Of a stretch of DNA of 64,000 bases, positions 1-7,720 are shown in pieces (the stretch's first letter is position 1; every line of letters starts with the position of its first letter). The position numbers and the translations under genes are program-made. The stretch covers positions 1-64,000 of the forward strand of contig NZ_WUMK01000008.1 of NCBI RefSeq assembly GCF_009827055.1, in the 5' to 3' direction. The DNA comes from Shinella kummerowiae. Its GTDB lineage: Bacteria; Pseudomonadota; Alphaproteobacteria; Rhizobiales; Rhizobiaceae. The notes beneath the pieces are model-generated. The model was not told where the DNA came from. It did no database searches and saw nothing but the letters and a program-made list of their open reading frames with translations.

Positions 1-443
1 TTTTGGACGCCGATTGACAATTGCCTAATGATTTCAATGTCCGGCTTTTTCCAGGGAAATTCGTTAGGGGCCGCACCAATATGCTAGTTGCAAGGGTCTG
101 ATTTCTCAGGCTCTTCTGTCTTCGGCCGTCCAAGACTGTCCATCCTCAGCTAACAAGTTTGGGCGTATTTCTGGGGGTGCGATTTTGCTGATACCCTCGC
201 CAATACCCCCACAATACCACCACGAGGTTTGATATCAGTTTGACAGATACAGCGATTCGAACTCTCAAGCCCTCAGATAAGCCTCGGAAACATGCGGATG
301 GAGAGGCATTCAGGAGGAACACCTTAACTCGATGTCCATGAAACCGGCAGCAGGCCATTCTTTGGACCAGACTACACTGCTGTGATGTTAACGCAGCCTG
401 CGGATGTTAAGCGCAGGCGAGGGTGGCGTGAAAGCCAAGGTCG
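1..443. other. AT-rich intergenic flank, no supported gene
   Basis: No convincing coding sequence is visible: the open frames here lack a good ribosome binding site and resemble no family I know. On the minus strand around positions 165-215 there are several copies of a TGGGGGTAT-like word, and around 250-262 a TTCGAAT word resembling a tRNA T-loop. That combination is reminiscent of the leader between a tRNA and a P4-type integrase, but neither a foldable tRNA nor an integrase is present. Base composition is clearly more AT-rich than the chromosome from 1.8 kb onward. Confidence 0.4.
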
Positions 444-1334
444 CTATTTTGAGGAGGTACCCAATGTTGTGTTCTCTGCAGCATATTTCTCTGCCAATTG
501 GAGTTGAGCACTCTCATCCAGTACCTTGTACTGGCGTCCCGGTAGTTTGGAGAATACGTCGTCCATTTTTAAGCGGAAGAGATAGCGCTCTCGATCGTTT
601 GGCAAAAGAGGCATGACGTGACGAGCGATCTCCATTGCCTCTGACGGCCAGGATTCATTTTTGCGATCTATCGAATTGGGATTGATGGGGTCCACGTAGC
701 CGTAAGCCTTGAACAAATCCCGAAAGTAGTCAGGCTGTGTTGCGGAGTTTGCGGGATATGTCAGAACCGTAACATTTTCGGCCCCGAAATATTCCTTCAT
801 CGTTTCTACCATTGGACGCCAGGACAGATTTGCTGCAGCGACCCATTCCCGGAAATGAGTTGGGTCGGGAATTTGACCAAGCTTGTGTAGTTGTAAGTAC
901 CAAGAGTTCAGGAATGCCCACTGATCTCGGATCGTAAACACAATCGAGATGGGCAGATCTTTAAGAAAGCCTGCAAGGGCTTTCAGGGATAGGTGGGCGC
1001 CAGGGTATAGGACCGGCAGGTTTTTATCATAGGGCTCACCGAGGAAAATCTCCCACGGAATGAGAAGCGATCGAACATCGGCGCGGTTGATAACCTTCTC
1101 CGCGTTATCGATCACAAGTTTTGAACGGGCTTCCCGAAATTCAAATTTACCTTCTCCTCGCGCCTCCTGCGTCAGATCACGCAGAGTACGATATGTCGAA
1201 AACGGTTTCACGGTGTGCCCGACATAGACTATGCCTGCCGCTCGCAGCCTATCTTTTTCTTCGGAGCAGTAGTGCTGGATAGCAGTCGTCGCCGTTTTAT
1301 GGGCGCCTAGATGTAGGACTAATTTTCCGGTCAT
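444..1334 (-). CDS. Sulfotransferase-like protein (PAPS-dependent family)
   Basis: A 296-residue protein that begins LVLHLGAHKTATTAIQ (about residues 5-20). The segment GAHKTATTAIQ matches the 5'-phosphosulfate loop of sulfotransferases acting on polysaccharides or lipids, and VFTIRD...S (about 132-144) fits the 3'-phosphate site with its Arg-Asp and Ser. It would move sulfate from PAPS to a surface glycan or glycolipid; the substrate is unknown. No signal peptide is seen, so it is probably cytosolic. A good AGGAAG site precedes the ATG. The gene stands alone and is visibly more AT-rich than the genes from 1.8 kb on, which suggests horizontal acquisition. The function of the C-terminal half is not clear from the sequence. 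Confidence 0.7.
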   Translation of the reverse strand: MTGKLVLHLGAHKTATTAIQHYCSEEKDRLRAAGIVYVGHTVKPFSTYRTLRDLTQEARGEGKFEFREARSKLVIDNAEKVINRADVRSLLIPWEIFLGEPYDKNLPVLYPGAHLSLKALAGFLKDLPISIVFTIRDQWAFLNSWYLQLHKLGQIPDPTHFREWVAAANLSWRPMVETMKEYFGAENVTVLTYPANSATQPDYFRDLFKAYGYVDPINPNSIDRKNESWPSEAMEIARHVMPLLPNDRERYLFRLKMDDVFSKLPGRQYKVLDESAQLQLAEKYAAENTTLGTSSK

Positions 1335-1613
1335 GAAACTTCCTAGATGCAGCCGAGCCTCAGGATGACCCAGCCAATGCTAAAACCTGCAGCCACGCAA
1401 ATGTATACCTGCCGGCTCCATTGCAATTGCCTGACCATACAACCGTTTATCTCAATATGGCAACTTAACCTGCTGCCGGTGCCATTGACATCGACGAACA
1501 CTGATCAAGCCCCGCATGCACCATTGTCTAAAGCGATCTCATTCCCCACCCAGGCGAACGGATGGCCTTGCAAACCCGCCTGAAACACAAATCGAAATTC
1601 AGAAAAACCTGCA

Positions 1614-1643
1614 AAAATTTGTTTTTTAGCGGGAACAAATTTT
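1614..1643. repeat. AT-rich inverted repeat (10-bp arms)
   Basis: AAAATTTGTT at 1614-1623 is exactly complementary to AACAAATTTT at 1634-1643, with a 10-base spacer. Read on the minus strand, the downstream arm runs into TTTTT, so it could end transcription coming from the RTX gene. It could equally be an operator. No gene starts close by on the plus strand. Confidence 0.5.
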
Positions 1644-1700
1644 GCTGCGCCGCATTTTATGGGAGCAGCCGCAGACACCCCCGGATGCGGTTGTGAGGGG

Positions 1701-1731
1701 GACCCGAGAGCGATGTGCACGCTCTTGGGTC
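1701..1731 (+). repeat. Strong 12-bp hairpin
   Basis: GACCCGAGAGCG (1701-1712) pairs over all 12 positions with CGCTCTTGGGTC (1720-1731) across a 7-base loop. On a plus-strand RNA all 12 positions pair, with one G-U; on the minus strand that position is an A-C mismatch. This hints that the plus-strand RNA is the selected form. No U-run follows, so it is not a standard intrinsic terminator, and no annotated plus-strand gene precedes it. Confidence 0.5.
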
Positions 1732-1744
1732 TCAACCGTTTCAG

Positions 1745-1768
1745 GCCCCGTAAACAGACGGACGGGGC
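1745..1768 (-). repeat. 7-bp GC hairpin just after the RTX gene
   Basis: GCCCCGT (1745-1751) is complementary to ACGGGGC (1762-1768). It lies about 15 bp beyond the RTX stop codon on the minus strand, where a terminator or 3'-end stabiliser is expected, but there is no U-run after it. Together with the two further repeats downstream it may form a composite 3' end. Confidence 0.4.
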
Positions 1769-1783
1769 TGCCGCTGGCGATGA

Positions 1784-2674
1784 TCAGAGAATGAAATCCG
1801 CCTTGGTGAAATTGATGGATGCGTCCACCATGATCATGAAATCCGCCTTGCCATCGCCGTTCACGTCGCCCTGGATATAGGTGTCGCCACCCGTCTTCAG
1901 GTACCGAAGTTCGCCGGCATCCTTCGAGAAGGCCTTGCTGCCGATGAAGGTGAAGGCCTGATCGTTGGCGAGCGTGGTGTCGGCGTCGATCACCTTGAGG
2001 TTGATCCTGTCACCTTCCTTCTGACTGAAGTCGAAAATCGTGTCACGCCCGGCCGCAGCCACCGTCGAATCCTTCACTGAGAGGAAGACGAAGGTATCCG
2101 CACCCGCACCGCCATAAAGCTTGTCAGCGCCGGCACCACCTTCCAGCCGGTCATTGCCGGCATCGCCCTTCAGCGTATCGTTGCCCGCGCCGCCGTAGAG
2201 TTTGTCCACGCCGTTGCCGCCGGACAGCGTGTCGTTGCCGTTGTAGCCATAGAGCGTGTCATTGCCATTGCCGCCCCAGAAGAGGTCGGCATAGTTGGTC
2301 GCCTTGATGACATCGTCACCGGACAGGAAGGCGTTGAGGAACGTGGTGGTGTTGCCGCTGTCGATTGCCGCCGTCAAGGCCTTGCTAGTCAGCGAGAGAT
2401 TGGTGACGTCGAGGACGGCGATACCGTCGGAGACAACCTTGAAGCCCGTGATCGTGCCGGCGGTGACACCAAAGACCTCGCCACCCACCATCTTGTACTT
2501 CAGGTTCGTGCCGCTGAACGTCATGTAGTTCTTGCTGTCGTCGCGGAACTCCAGATAGGTCGGCTTTGCAATCTCGCGATCATAATCCAGAATGGTCTGC
2601 AACTTTTCGGAAACGATTTCCTTGAAATTTGCGCCGGATTTCAATGAGAAACCCTTAATATTGATATTGGCCAT
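1784..2674 (-). CDS. RTX calcium-binding protein with serralysin-type C-terminal domain
   Basis: This 296-residue protein has three parts. Residues 1-130 form a domain I do not recognise. Residues about 134-197 are Gly/Asp nonapeptide repeats of the GGxGxDxLx type (for example GGAGNDTLKG), which bind calcium in a beta-roll. Residues about 200-296 match the C-terminal domain of serralysin-like proteins, including a DVNGDGKAD calcium loop (270-278), and the chain ends DFIL, the acidic-then-hydrophobic tail typical of type I secretion signals. There is no Sec signal peptide and no zinc protease motif, so it is predicted to be exported by an ABC-type secretion system, none of which is encoded here. 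The role outside the cell is unknown. Confidence 0.85.
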   Translation of the reverse strand: MANINIKGFSLKSGANFKEIVSEKLQTILDYDREIAKPTYLEFRDDSKNYMTFSGTNLKYKMVGGEVFGVTAGTITGFKVVSDGIAVLDVTNLSLTSKALTAAIDSGNTTTFLNAFLSGDDVIKATNYADLFWGGNGNDTLYGYNGNDTLSGGNGVDKLYGGAGNDTLKGDAGNDRLEGGAGADKLYGGAGADTFVFLSVKDSTVAAAGRDTIFDFSQKEGDRINLKVIDADTTLANDQAFTFIGSKAFSKDAGELRYLKTGGDTYIQGDVNGDGKADFMIMVDASINFTKADFIL

Positions 2675-2844
2675 GCCCTATCCCCGGTTGCGATAGGCGA
2701 TGCTTAGCCTGCCCCAAACCGGCCAACAACTCCCAATTCGGGGCGGATATGCCCTACTTCGGAACAGCCCTAATCATCCCTAAACGGCACCGAACAAATC
2801 CCCCCCTTCCGCGTTGTTGTCCAATTAACCGCAGGAGCGCTCCC

Positions 2845-3108
2845 ATGGTCTTCAAGGAAGGTACCTACAAAGGTGAACCACCCGAACACTTCGAAGCACC
2901 ACACCCCGCCTGGCTCGAACAGGCGGTTGCCGACGCCTTGTCGATCGCCGGCGACGTGGATTCGTCCGATGTCACCGTGACCTGCAAGGGCACGCGGATC
3001 ATCCTGTCGGGCAGCATCGGCTCGCAGCAGGAGGCGGAGCGCGCGACGGCGATTGCGGCGTCCGTTGCCAGTGTCGACAGCGTGGACAACCGCCTGTCCT
3101 GGCTCTGA
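2845..3108 (+). CDS. BON-domain protein
   Basis: A small protein of 87 residues. The stretch DSSDVTVTCKGTRIILSGSI (about 39-58) followed by an alpha-helical AERATAIAASVASV and VDNRLSW gives the alpha/beta pattern and conserved glycine of a BON domain, known from OsmY and transport-associated proteins that contact membranes or lipids. No signal peptide is apparent, unlike OsmY. I chose the ATG at 2845 because an AGGAG site sits 7 bases before it; an upstream in-frame ATG at 2749 would add a Pro/Arg-rich, non-conserved stretch and has no such site. It diverges from the RTX gene. Confidence 0.75.
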   Translation: MVFKEGTYKGEPPEHFEAPHPAWLEQAVADALSIAGDVDSSDVTVTCKGTRIILSGSIGSQQEAERATAIAASVASVDSVDNRLSWL

Positions 3109-3182
3109 CCCGAACAACGGCGCCATTGCGGGCCGCCCCTCCGGAATGCTAGGTGCAATGCAGCAAACTGGAGTGACGTCGG

Positions 3183-4826
3183 ATGCTCGCCGAGAGATCG
3201 ACCTATGATGCGCTGTACCGGGATTTCCGCTGGCAGGTCCCCGAACGGTTCAACATCGGCACCGCTGTCTCCAATGCCTGGGCCGAGCATGAGCCCGATC
3301 GCATCTGCCTTCAGCATTTTCGCCCGGATGTGCCGCCCCTGTCGATGACCTATGGCGAGCTTGCCGCTCGGTCCGATGCGTTTGCCGCAGCACTCGTCGC
3401 CGAAGGTGTCAGCAGGGGTGACCGCGTGGCAATCCTCCTGCCACAGGGTTTCGAGACGGTCGTCGCGCATCTGGCAACCTACAAGCTCGGCGCCATTGCC
3501 CTGCCGCTCGCCTTGCTTTTCGGTGCCGATGCCCTGCTCTACCGGCTGAAGAACGCCGAGGCGAAAGCGATCGTCACCAACCGTTTCGGCCTCGACCGGC
3601 TGCAAGCGATCCGGCCCGACCTGCCGACGCTCGACCTGGTGATTGCGACCGAACCGACAAGCGATCCGGCGGTCAAATCCTTTCAGGACCTCGTTGCCCG
3701 GCACAAGGGTCCGTTCGAGGCCGTCGACAGCGGCCCGGACGATCCGGCGATGATGATCTATACGTCGGGCACGACCGGTCCGCCGAAGGGCGCCCTGCAT
3801 GGCCACCGGGTGCTGCTCGGCCACGTGCCGGGTTTCCAGATGCATCACGAATTCCTGCCGCAGCCGGGCGACCGCATCTGGACGCCATCCGACTGGGCCT
3901 GGGCAGGCGGCCTGCTCAACGTGCTGCTGCCGGCCCTGCTGCTCGGCGTGCCGGTCGTTTCCTCGCCGGGCCAGAAATTCGACCCTCATATGGCCTACCG
4001 CATCATGCAGGACATGGACGTGCGCAACGCCTTCATCCCTCCGACAGCGCTGCGGCTGATGAAGAGCGTCGCAAAGCCGCGTGAAAAATACCGGCTGAAC
4101 CTGCGCACCATCGGCTCTGCCGGCGAATCGCTTGGCCGCGAGACCTGGGAATGGGTGCGCGACACGCTCGGCATCACCATCAACGAATTCTACGGCCAGA
4201 CCGAGTGCAACATCGTGCTCGGCTCGATCGGCAAGCTCGGCGTGTCGCGGCCCGGCCCGATCGGCAAGGCGGTACCCGGCCATGTCGTCGCGATCATCGA
4301 CGCCGATGGCCGGGAAGTGCCGCGCGGCACGGTCGGCCAGGTCGCGGTCAAACGGCCCGATCCCGTGATGTTCCTCGGCTACTGGAAAAACGAGATGGCG
4401 ACGGCGGAAAAATTCGTCGGCGACTGGATGACGACCGGCGATCTCGGCCGCATGGACGAGGAGGGCTACGTCACCTTCTTCGGCCGCGACGACGATGTCA
4501 TCACCTCCTCCGGCTACCGCATCGGCCCGAGCGAGATCGAGGATTGCCTCGCCGGCCACCCGGCCGTGCAGCTTGCTGCGGCCGTCGGCAAACCGGATCC
4601 GGTTCGCACCGAGATCGTCAAGGCCTATGTCATGCTGCGCCCGGGAGAGACACCCTCGGAAGCGCTCGCCACCGACATCCGCGACTGGGTGAAATCACGG
4701 CTTTCCATGCACGAATATCCCCGCGAAGTGGATTTCGTCGAATCCCTGCCGCTGACGACCTCCGGCAAGGTCATTCGCCATCTCCTGCGCAAGCGCGCGG
4801 CGGAGGAGGCACCGTTCGCGGCCTAG
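3183..4826 (+). CDS. AMP-forming acyl-CoA synthetase
   Basis: A 547-residue member of the adenylate-forming family that activates a carboxylic acid with ATP and joins it to CoA. Motifs seen: YTSGTTGPPKG (193-203, phosphate loop), NEFYGQTE (334-341), TTGDLG (417-422), GRDDDVITSSGYRIGPSE (434-451, hinge and CoA site) and the C-terminal lysine in PLTTSGKVIR (523-532). The length and the GYRIGPSEIE form resemble acetyl/propionyl or medium-chain synthetases, but the substrate cannot be set from sequence. It is likely cytosolic and monocistronic. Its stop codon lies inside the start of a palindromic repeat shared with the convergent gene at 4888. Confidence 0.88.
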   Translation: MLAERSTYDALYRDFRWQVPERFNIGTAVSNAWAEHEPDRICLQHFRPDVPPLSMTYGELAARSDAFAAALVAEGVSRGDRVAILLPQGFETVVAHLATYKLGAIALPLALLFGADALLYRLKNAEAKAIVTNRFGLDRLQAIRPDLPTLDLVIATEPTSDPAVKSFQDLVARHKGPFEAVDSGPDDPAMMIYTSGTTGPPKGALHGHRVLLGHVPGFQMHHEFLPQPGDRIWTPSDWAWAGGLLNVLLPALLLGVPVVSSPGQKFDPHMAYRIMQDMDVRNAFIPPTALRLMKSVAKPREKYRLNLRTIGSAGESLGRETWEWVRDTLGITINEFYGQTECNIVLGSIGKLGVSRPGPIGKAVPGHVVAIIDADGREVPRGTVGQVAVKRPDPVMFLGYWKNEMATAEKFVGDWMTTGDLGRMDEEGYVTFFGRDDDVITSSGYRIGPSEIEDCLAGHPAVQLAAAVGKPDPVRTEIVKAYVMLRPGETPSEALATDIRDWVKSRLSMHEYPREVDFVESLPLTTSGKVIRHLLRKRAAEEAPFAA

Positions 4827-4870
4827 AGCAATTCCAGCAAAGGTGCGCAACGGTTTTGCGTTTGGAATTA
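4825..4870. repeat. Rhizobial palindromic repeat (RIME-like), copy A
   Basis: An imperfect palindrome fills the gap between two convergent genes. AATTCC (4830-4835) pairs with GGAATT (4864-4869), and GCAAA (4837-4841) with TTTTGC (4854-4859), around a GGTGCGCAACGG core. The layout 'CAAA-ggtgn-CGGTTTTG' is, from memory, that of the short intergenic mosaic elements common in rhizobia. Its first bases overlap the stop codon of the acyl-CoA synthetase. A second, diverged copy is at 55352-55395. Confidence 0.7.
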
Positions 4871-4887
4871 CCCCAAACAGGACGCGC

Positions 4888-6159
4888 CTAGCGCCGCGCC
4901 AGCGAGCGGATCTTGTCGCGCAGCAGCCGCGCGACGTTGCGCGTGTTGCGGTAGAGGTGAAGCTGCGCCGCCGTCTGGCGGACGTCGCGGTCGCGGTTCT
5001 GTTGCAGCCCGACGACCAGCGTGCCCATGTCCTCGCGCTCTTCCCAGAAGCGGCTCATGACCGGATGGTCCGGCACCGCACAGGAATCCGATCGCGCGAT
5101 ATTCGCGTCGTCGAGGTGCCATTCGGTCAGTTCCGCCACAAGCAGCTTGCCGGGCGAATATTTCGCAAATGCCTCGTCATAGGCCGTCTTCCACGTATAG
5201 GCCTCGCCGCCCGTCATGAAGACGATCATCGAGGCGATGGCGCGCCCGTCGAGATCGAGCGTGTGGATGCGCACGCCGTCGGTTTCCGCAAGATTGCTGA
5301 TCGCCTCGCGGGCGAAGGCGGCACGGTACCGGTCGTTGATCATCGCCGTGCGGCCCCGCCCCTTCCAGCCGGCTGCCTCGAGCAGCAGGAATTCCTCCAT
5401 GCGCAGGCGGATGTCGGCGGGCTGCCGGGCAACGTTGTAGGAGAGTTCGCCCATCGAATCGAGCCGGCGCCATTGCCGGCGCAACTCGCGGAAATGTTCG
5501 GGCGAGATGGCGTTCTGCAGATAGGTCTGGCCGTCGAGCAGGCTGTCCAGCATCGGCCGGCGATAGGTATCGGTAACGGTGACCGGCAGGTTGCGGCCGA
5601 TAGCGACGGCGCGCATCAACTGGGCGAAGGCGCCATTGAGGCGCAGGTCCGGCAGGACGAGGATCGGCGGCAGGCCGGTGCCCGGGCCACCGAGCGCCTC
5701 CAGGAAATTGTCGAGCGTTTCGGCCGCGTCCTCGGCATCGACCAGCGGCGTGCCAAGTGGCCCGAACGGGTTCGACCAGGCACGCAGGATGCTGGAGCCG
5801 ATGGAGAAGCCCGGCTTTTCCACGGAGAAGGGCATCAGGAAGCGGATGCGGCTGCGCCCGGCACTCTCGTCACGGATGACGAAGAGCCGCACGGTGCGGT
5901 CTTCTAGGCGCGGCATGGCGGGCGCCAGGAACCGGCCGGTAAAGAAGACGTTCGGCTCCATGACACGGTTCGACAAGAAGTCGAGTTCCTGCTGCAGCTC
6001 ATAGCCCGCCGTCGCCGGATAGAGCGCCAGCGAGCGGCCCGGCCGCCCGATGAGGAAACGCTGGTCCGCCGGCGGCTGCGCCAGCGGCGGGGCCGGCGGG
6101 ATAGCGGCCTGGGCGCGCCCTGCCGCAATGGCGTGGTCGATGCCGTGGCTATCGGTCAT
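4888..6159 (-). CDS. CelD/BcsL-type GNAT acyltransferase
   Basis: A 423-residue cytosolic protein. The C-terminal half (about residues 220-370) has the features of the acetyltransferase fold found in cellulose-biosynthesis CelD/BcsL proteins: LLEAAGWKGRGRTAM, then a strand-rich section LDGRAIASMIVF and the closing YTWKTAYDEAFAKYSPGKLL. FemAB-like proteins share this fold. It probably acylates a sugar or a lipid-linked precursor for a surface polysaccharide. Its start lies 11 bp inside the end of the flippase gene upstream, so the two are translationally coupled. It is convergent with the acyl-CoA synthetase. The donor and acceptor are unknown. Confidence 0.75.
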   Translation of the reverse strand: MTDSHGIDHAIAAGRAQAAIPPAPPLAQPPADQRFLIGRPGRSLALYPATAGYELQQELDFLSNRVMEPNVFFTGRFLAPAMPRLEDRTVRLFVIRDESAGRSRIRFLMPFSVEKPGFSIGSSILRAWSNPFGPLGTPLVDAEDAAETLDNFLEALGGPGTGLPPILVLPDLRLNGAFAQLMRAVAIGRNLPVTVTDTYRRPMLDSLLDGQTYLQNAISPEHFRELRRQWRRLDSMGELSYNVARQPADIRLRMEEFLLLEAAGWKGRGRTAMINDRYRAAFAREAISNLAETDGVRIHTLDLDGRAIASMIVFMTGGEAYTWKTAYDEAFAKYSPGKLLVAELTEWHLDDANIARSDSCAVPDHPVMSRFWEEREDMGTLVVGLQQNRDRDVRQTAAQLHLYRNTRNVARLLRDKIRSLARR

Positions 6160-7582
6160 GATGGTCCATCCCGTTGACGAGACTTGCTTTCACCGGATTG
6201 GCGAAGGCGAAGAGAATGATGGAGAGCTTGCTGCGCACCACAATGTGCAGGAGCAGCGCCTCGACGACCATGGCGCCAGCCGTCGCGATGGCGGCGCCCG
6301 TCAGGCCGAAGAGCGGAATGAGCGTGACGTTGAAGAGGATGTTCGCCGCAAGCGCCACGGCATAGACGGCGACGCAGAGCCGCTGTTCGCCGGACATGGT
6401 GAGCAGCACCTCGCCCGGCCCGACAAGCGCCTTCGCGAGGATGCCGGCAAAGAGAATGAACATCAGGCTCCAGCCGGCCGTGAAGGCCGGGCCGAAGAGC
6501 GACAGCAGCAAATGGCCGGACAGCAGCACACAGCCGCCGACGACGAGCGACGGCCAGAAGCTCCAGCGCACCGTCTCGCCGGCAAAACGCGCAAGCGCGA
6601 TGCGGTCGCCGGCGGAGAACATGGCAGAAAAGCGCGGAGCGGCCGCCGCCTTCACGGAGAAGAACACGAAATGCACCAGAGCCATGGTCTTCGCCGCTGC
6701 GAAATAGATGGCCACACTTTCCGGGTCGAGGAAAAACCCGACGACGATGACGTCGGAATTGGTGAGCAGGAAGCCGAATCCCTCGATCAGGAAGATCGGC
6801 AGCGCCGCCTTGATCCACAGCGAGAACTCGATCTTGCGCGGGCCGGCGACATAGCGCTTGCCGAGCCGGTAGACGATGTTGAAGAACTGCACGACCGTGG
6901 TGAGGTAGGTGGCGGCCAGCGCCGCCGTCATCGCCGTCAGCGCCGTGTGCGGCGCGCCGAGCGTCACCGCCAGCACCATGAAGACGAGGATCAGCAGCGG
7001 GCGGACGATATAGGTGGGGCTCAGCGCCACCACCGCCCAGCTATGGGCGCGCGCCGTGCTTTCCAGCACGTCGCCAAGCGCGATCATCGGCATGCAGAAC
7101 AGGCCGATAAAGAGCGGCAGAACATAGTAGCCGGCAAAGGAATCGCGGAAGAACCACAGGCAAAGGAAACCGAGCACGGCAAGCGTGGTCGACGACAGGA
7201 TGGCGAAGATGCGGGCCGTGGAGGTAAGGCCGCGGATTTCCGCAAGGGCGCTGCGGCCGACATAATCGGGCAGGAAGCGCACCACCGTCGTGTGGAAGCC
7301 GAGACAGGACATGTCGCCGACAATGACGATGAGCGCCCAGACGAAGACGAAAATGCCGTATTCGAACTCGCCCATCACGCGGGCCAACACGATCTGCGTC
7401 AGGAAGGCGATGGCAGCGCTGGCAACACGGATGGCAAAGGCAATGAGCGCCATGCGCTGGGCGAGATTGCGGGGATCGTCGCTGGACAGGATTGTCGTGA
7501 GCGCGCGTAACAGCGGCTCCGCCTTGCCACGCAGGCCGGATGGCAGCAACCTCTCAGCCGATTGAATGACCGCCATCAACAC
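6149..7582 (-). CDS. Polysaccharide flippase (Wzx/MATE-like)
   Basis: A 477-residue integral membrane protein with about 12-14 hydrophobic segments and an alternation of charged loops typical of Wzx-type oligosaccharide flippases in the MOP superfamily. It would move lipid-linked sugar units across the inner membrane. The N-terminal part, RMALIAFAIRVASAAIAFLT (about 44-63), and the paired helices throughout support this. The first ATG (7582) is followed two codons later by another ATG, and either could be used. It forms an overlapping pair with the CelD-type acyltransferase gene and is probably its functional partner. No glycosyltransferase genes are adjacent, which is unusual for a complete polysaccharide locus. 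Confidence 0.8.
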   Translation of the reverse strand: MLMAVIQSAERLLPSGLRGKAEPLLRALTTILSSDDPRNLAQRMALIAFAIRVASAAIAFLTQIVLARVMGEFEYGIFVFVWALIVIVGDMSCLGFHTTVVRFLPDYVGRSALAEIRGLTSTARIFAILSSTTLAVLGFLCLWFFRDSFAGYYVLPLFIGLFCMPMIALGDVLESTARAHSWAVVALSPTYIVRPLLILVFMVLAVTLGAPHTALTAMTAALAATYLTTVVQFFNIVYRLGKRYVAGPRKIEFSLWIKAALPIFLIEGFGFLLTNSDVIVVGFFLDPESVAIYFAAAKTMALVHFVFFSVKAAAAPRFSAMFSAGDRIALARFAGETVRWSFWPSLVVGGCVLLSGHLLLSLFGPAFTAGWSLMFILFAGILAKALVGPGEVLLTMSGEQRLCVAVYAVALAANILFNVTLIPLFGLTGAAIATAGAMVVEALLLHIVVRSKLSIILFAFANPVKASLVNGMDHHDR

Positions 7583-7682
7583 AGGAACCCAAACGCTACG
7601 CAGAACTCAACAGCGTCAGTCTTGTCAGATCAGGGTTAACAAACGGTTGGGTCGCGGCGTCACGCGCCTTGACCACACAAAG

Positions 7683-7708
7683 AAAATGCCGCCCGAAGGC
7701 GGCATTTT
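7683..7708 (-). terminator. Intrinsic terminator of secA
   Basis: An 11-bp perfect stem (AAAATGCCGCC at 7683-7693 with GGCGGCATTTT at 7698-7708) closes on a 4-base loop. Read on the minus strand it ends TTTTCTTT, giving the U-rich tail. It starts 13 bp beyond the secA stop codon. Confidence 0.9.
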
Positions 7709-7720
7709 CAGTCTTTGCGA

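Larger units (their letters stand above)
1335..1783. other. AT-rich intergenic region with three inverted repeats
   Basis: This 449-bp stretch lies between the start of the sulfotransferase gene and the end of the RTX gene. The open frames crossing it have no family resemblance or ribosome binding site. Its structure is three successive inverted repeats, described separately at 1614-1643, 1701-1731 and 1745-1768. It marks the change from AT-rich DNA on the left to typical chromosome on the right. Confidence 0.5.

Noticed and set aside
249-275. Possible tRNA gene fragment on the minus strand
   Set aside because: The TTCGAAT word is present but flanking bases do not form a T-stem, and no acceptor or anticodon arms can be drawn.
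146-358. Open frame of 70 codons on the minus strand
   Set aside because: No ribosome binding site, no family resemblance and unusual composition. It overlaps the possible att-like repeats, so I treat it as non-coding.
2865-4559. Long minus-strand open frame across the acyl-CoA synthetase gene
   Set aside because: It is the antisense of a clear AMP-forming synthetase with all motifs. Its Arg/His/Asp-rich composition is typical of shadow frames in GC-rich DNA.
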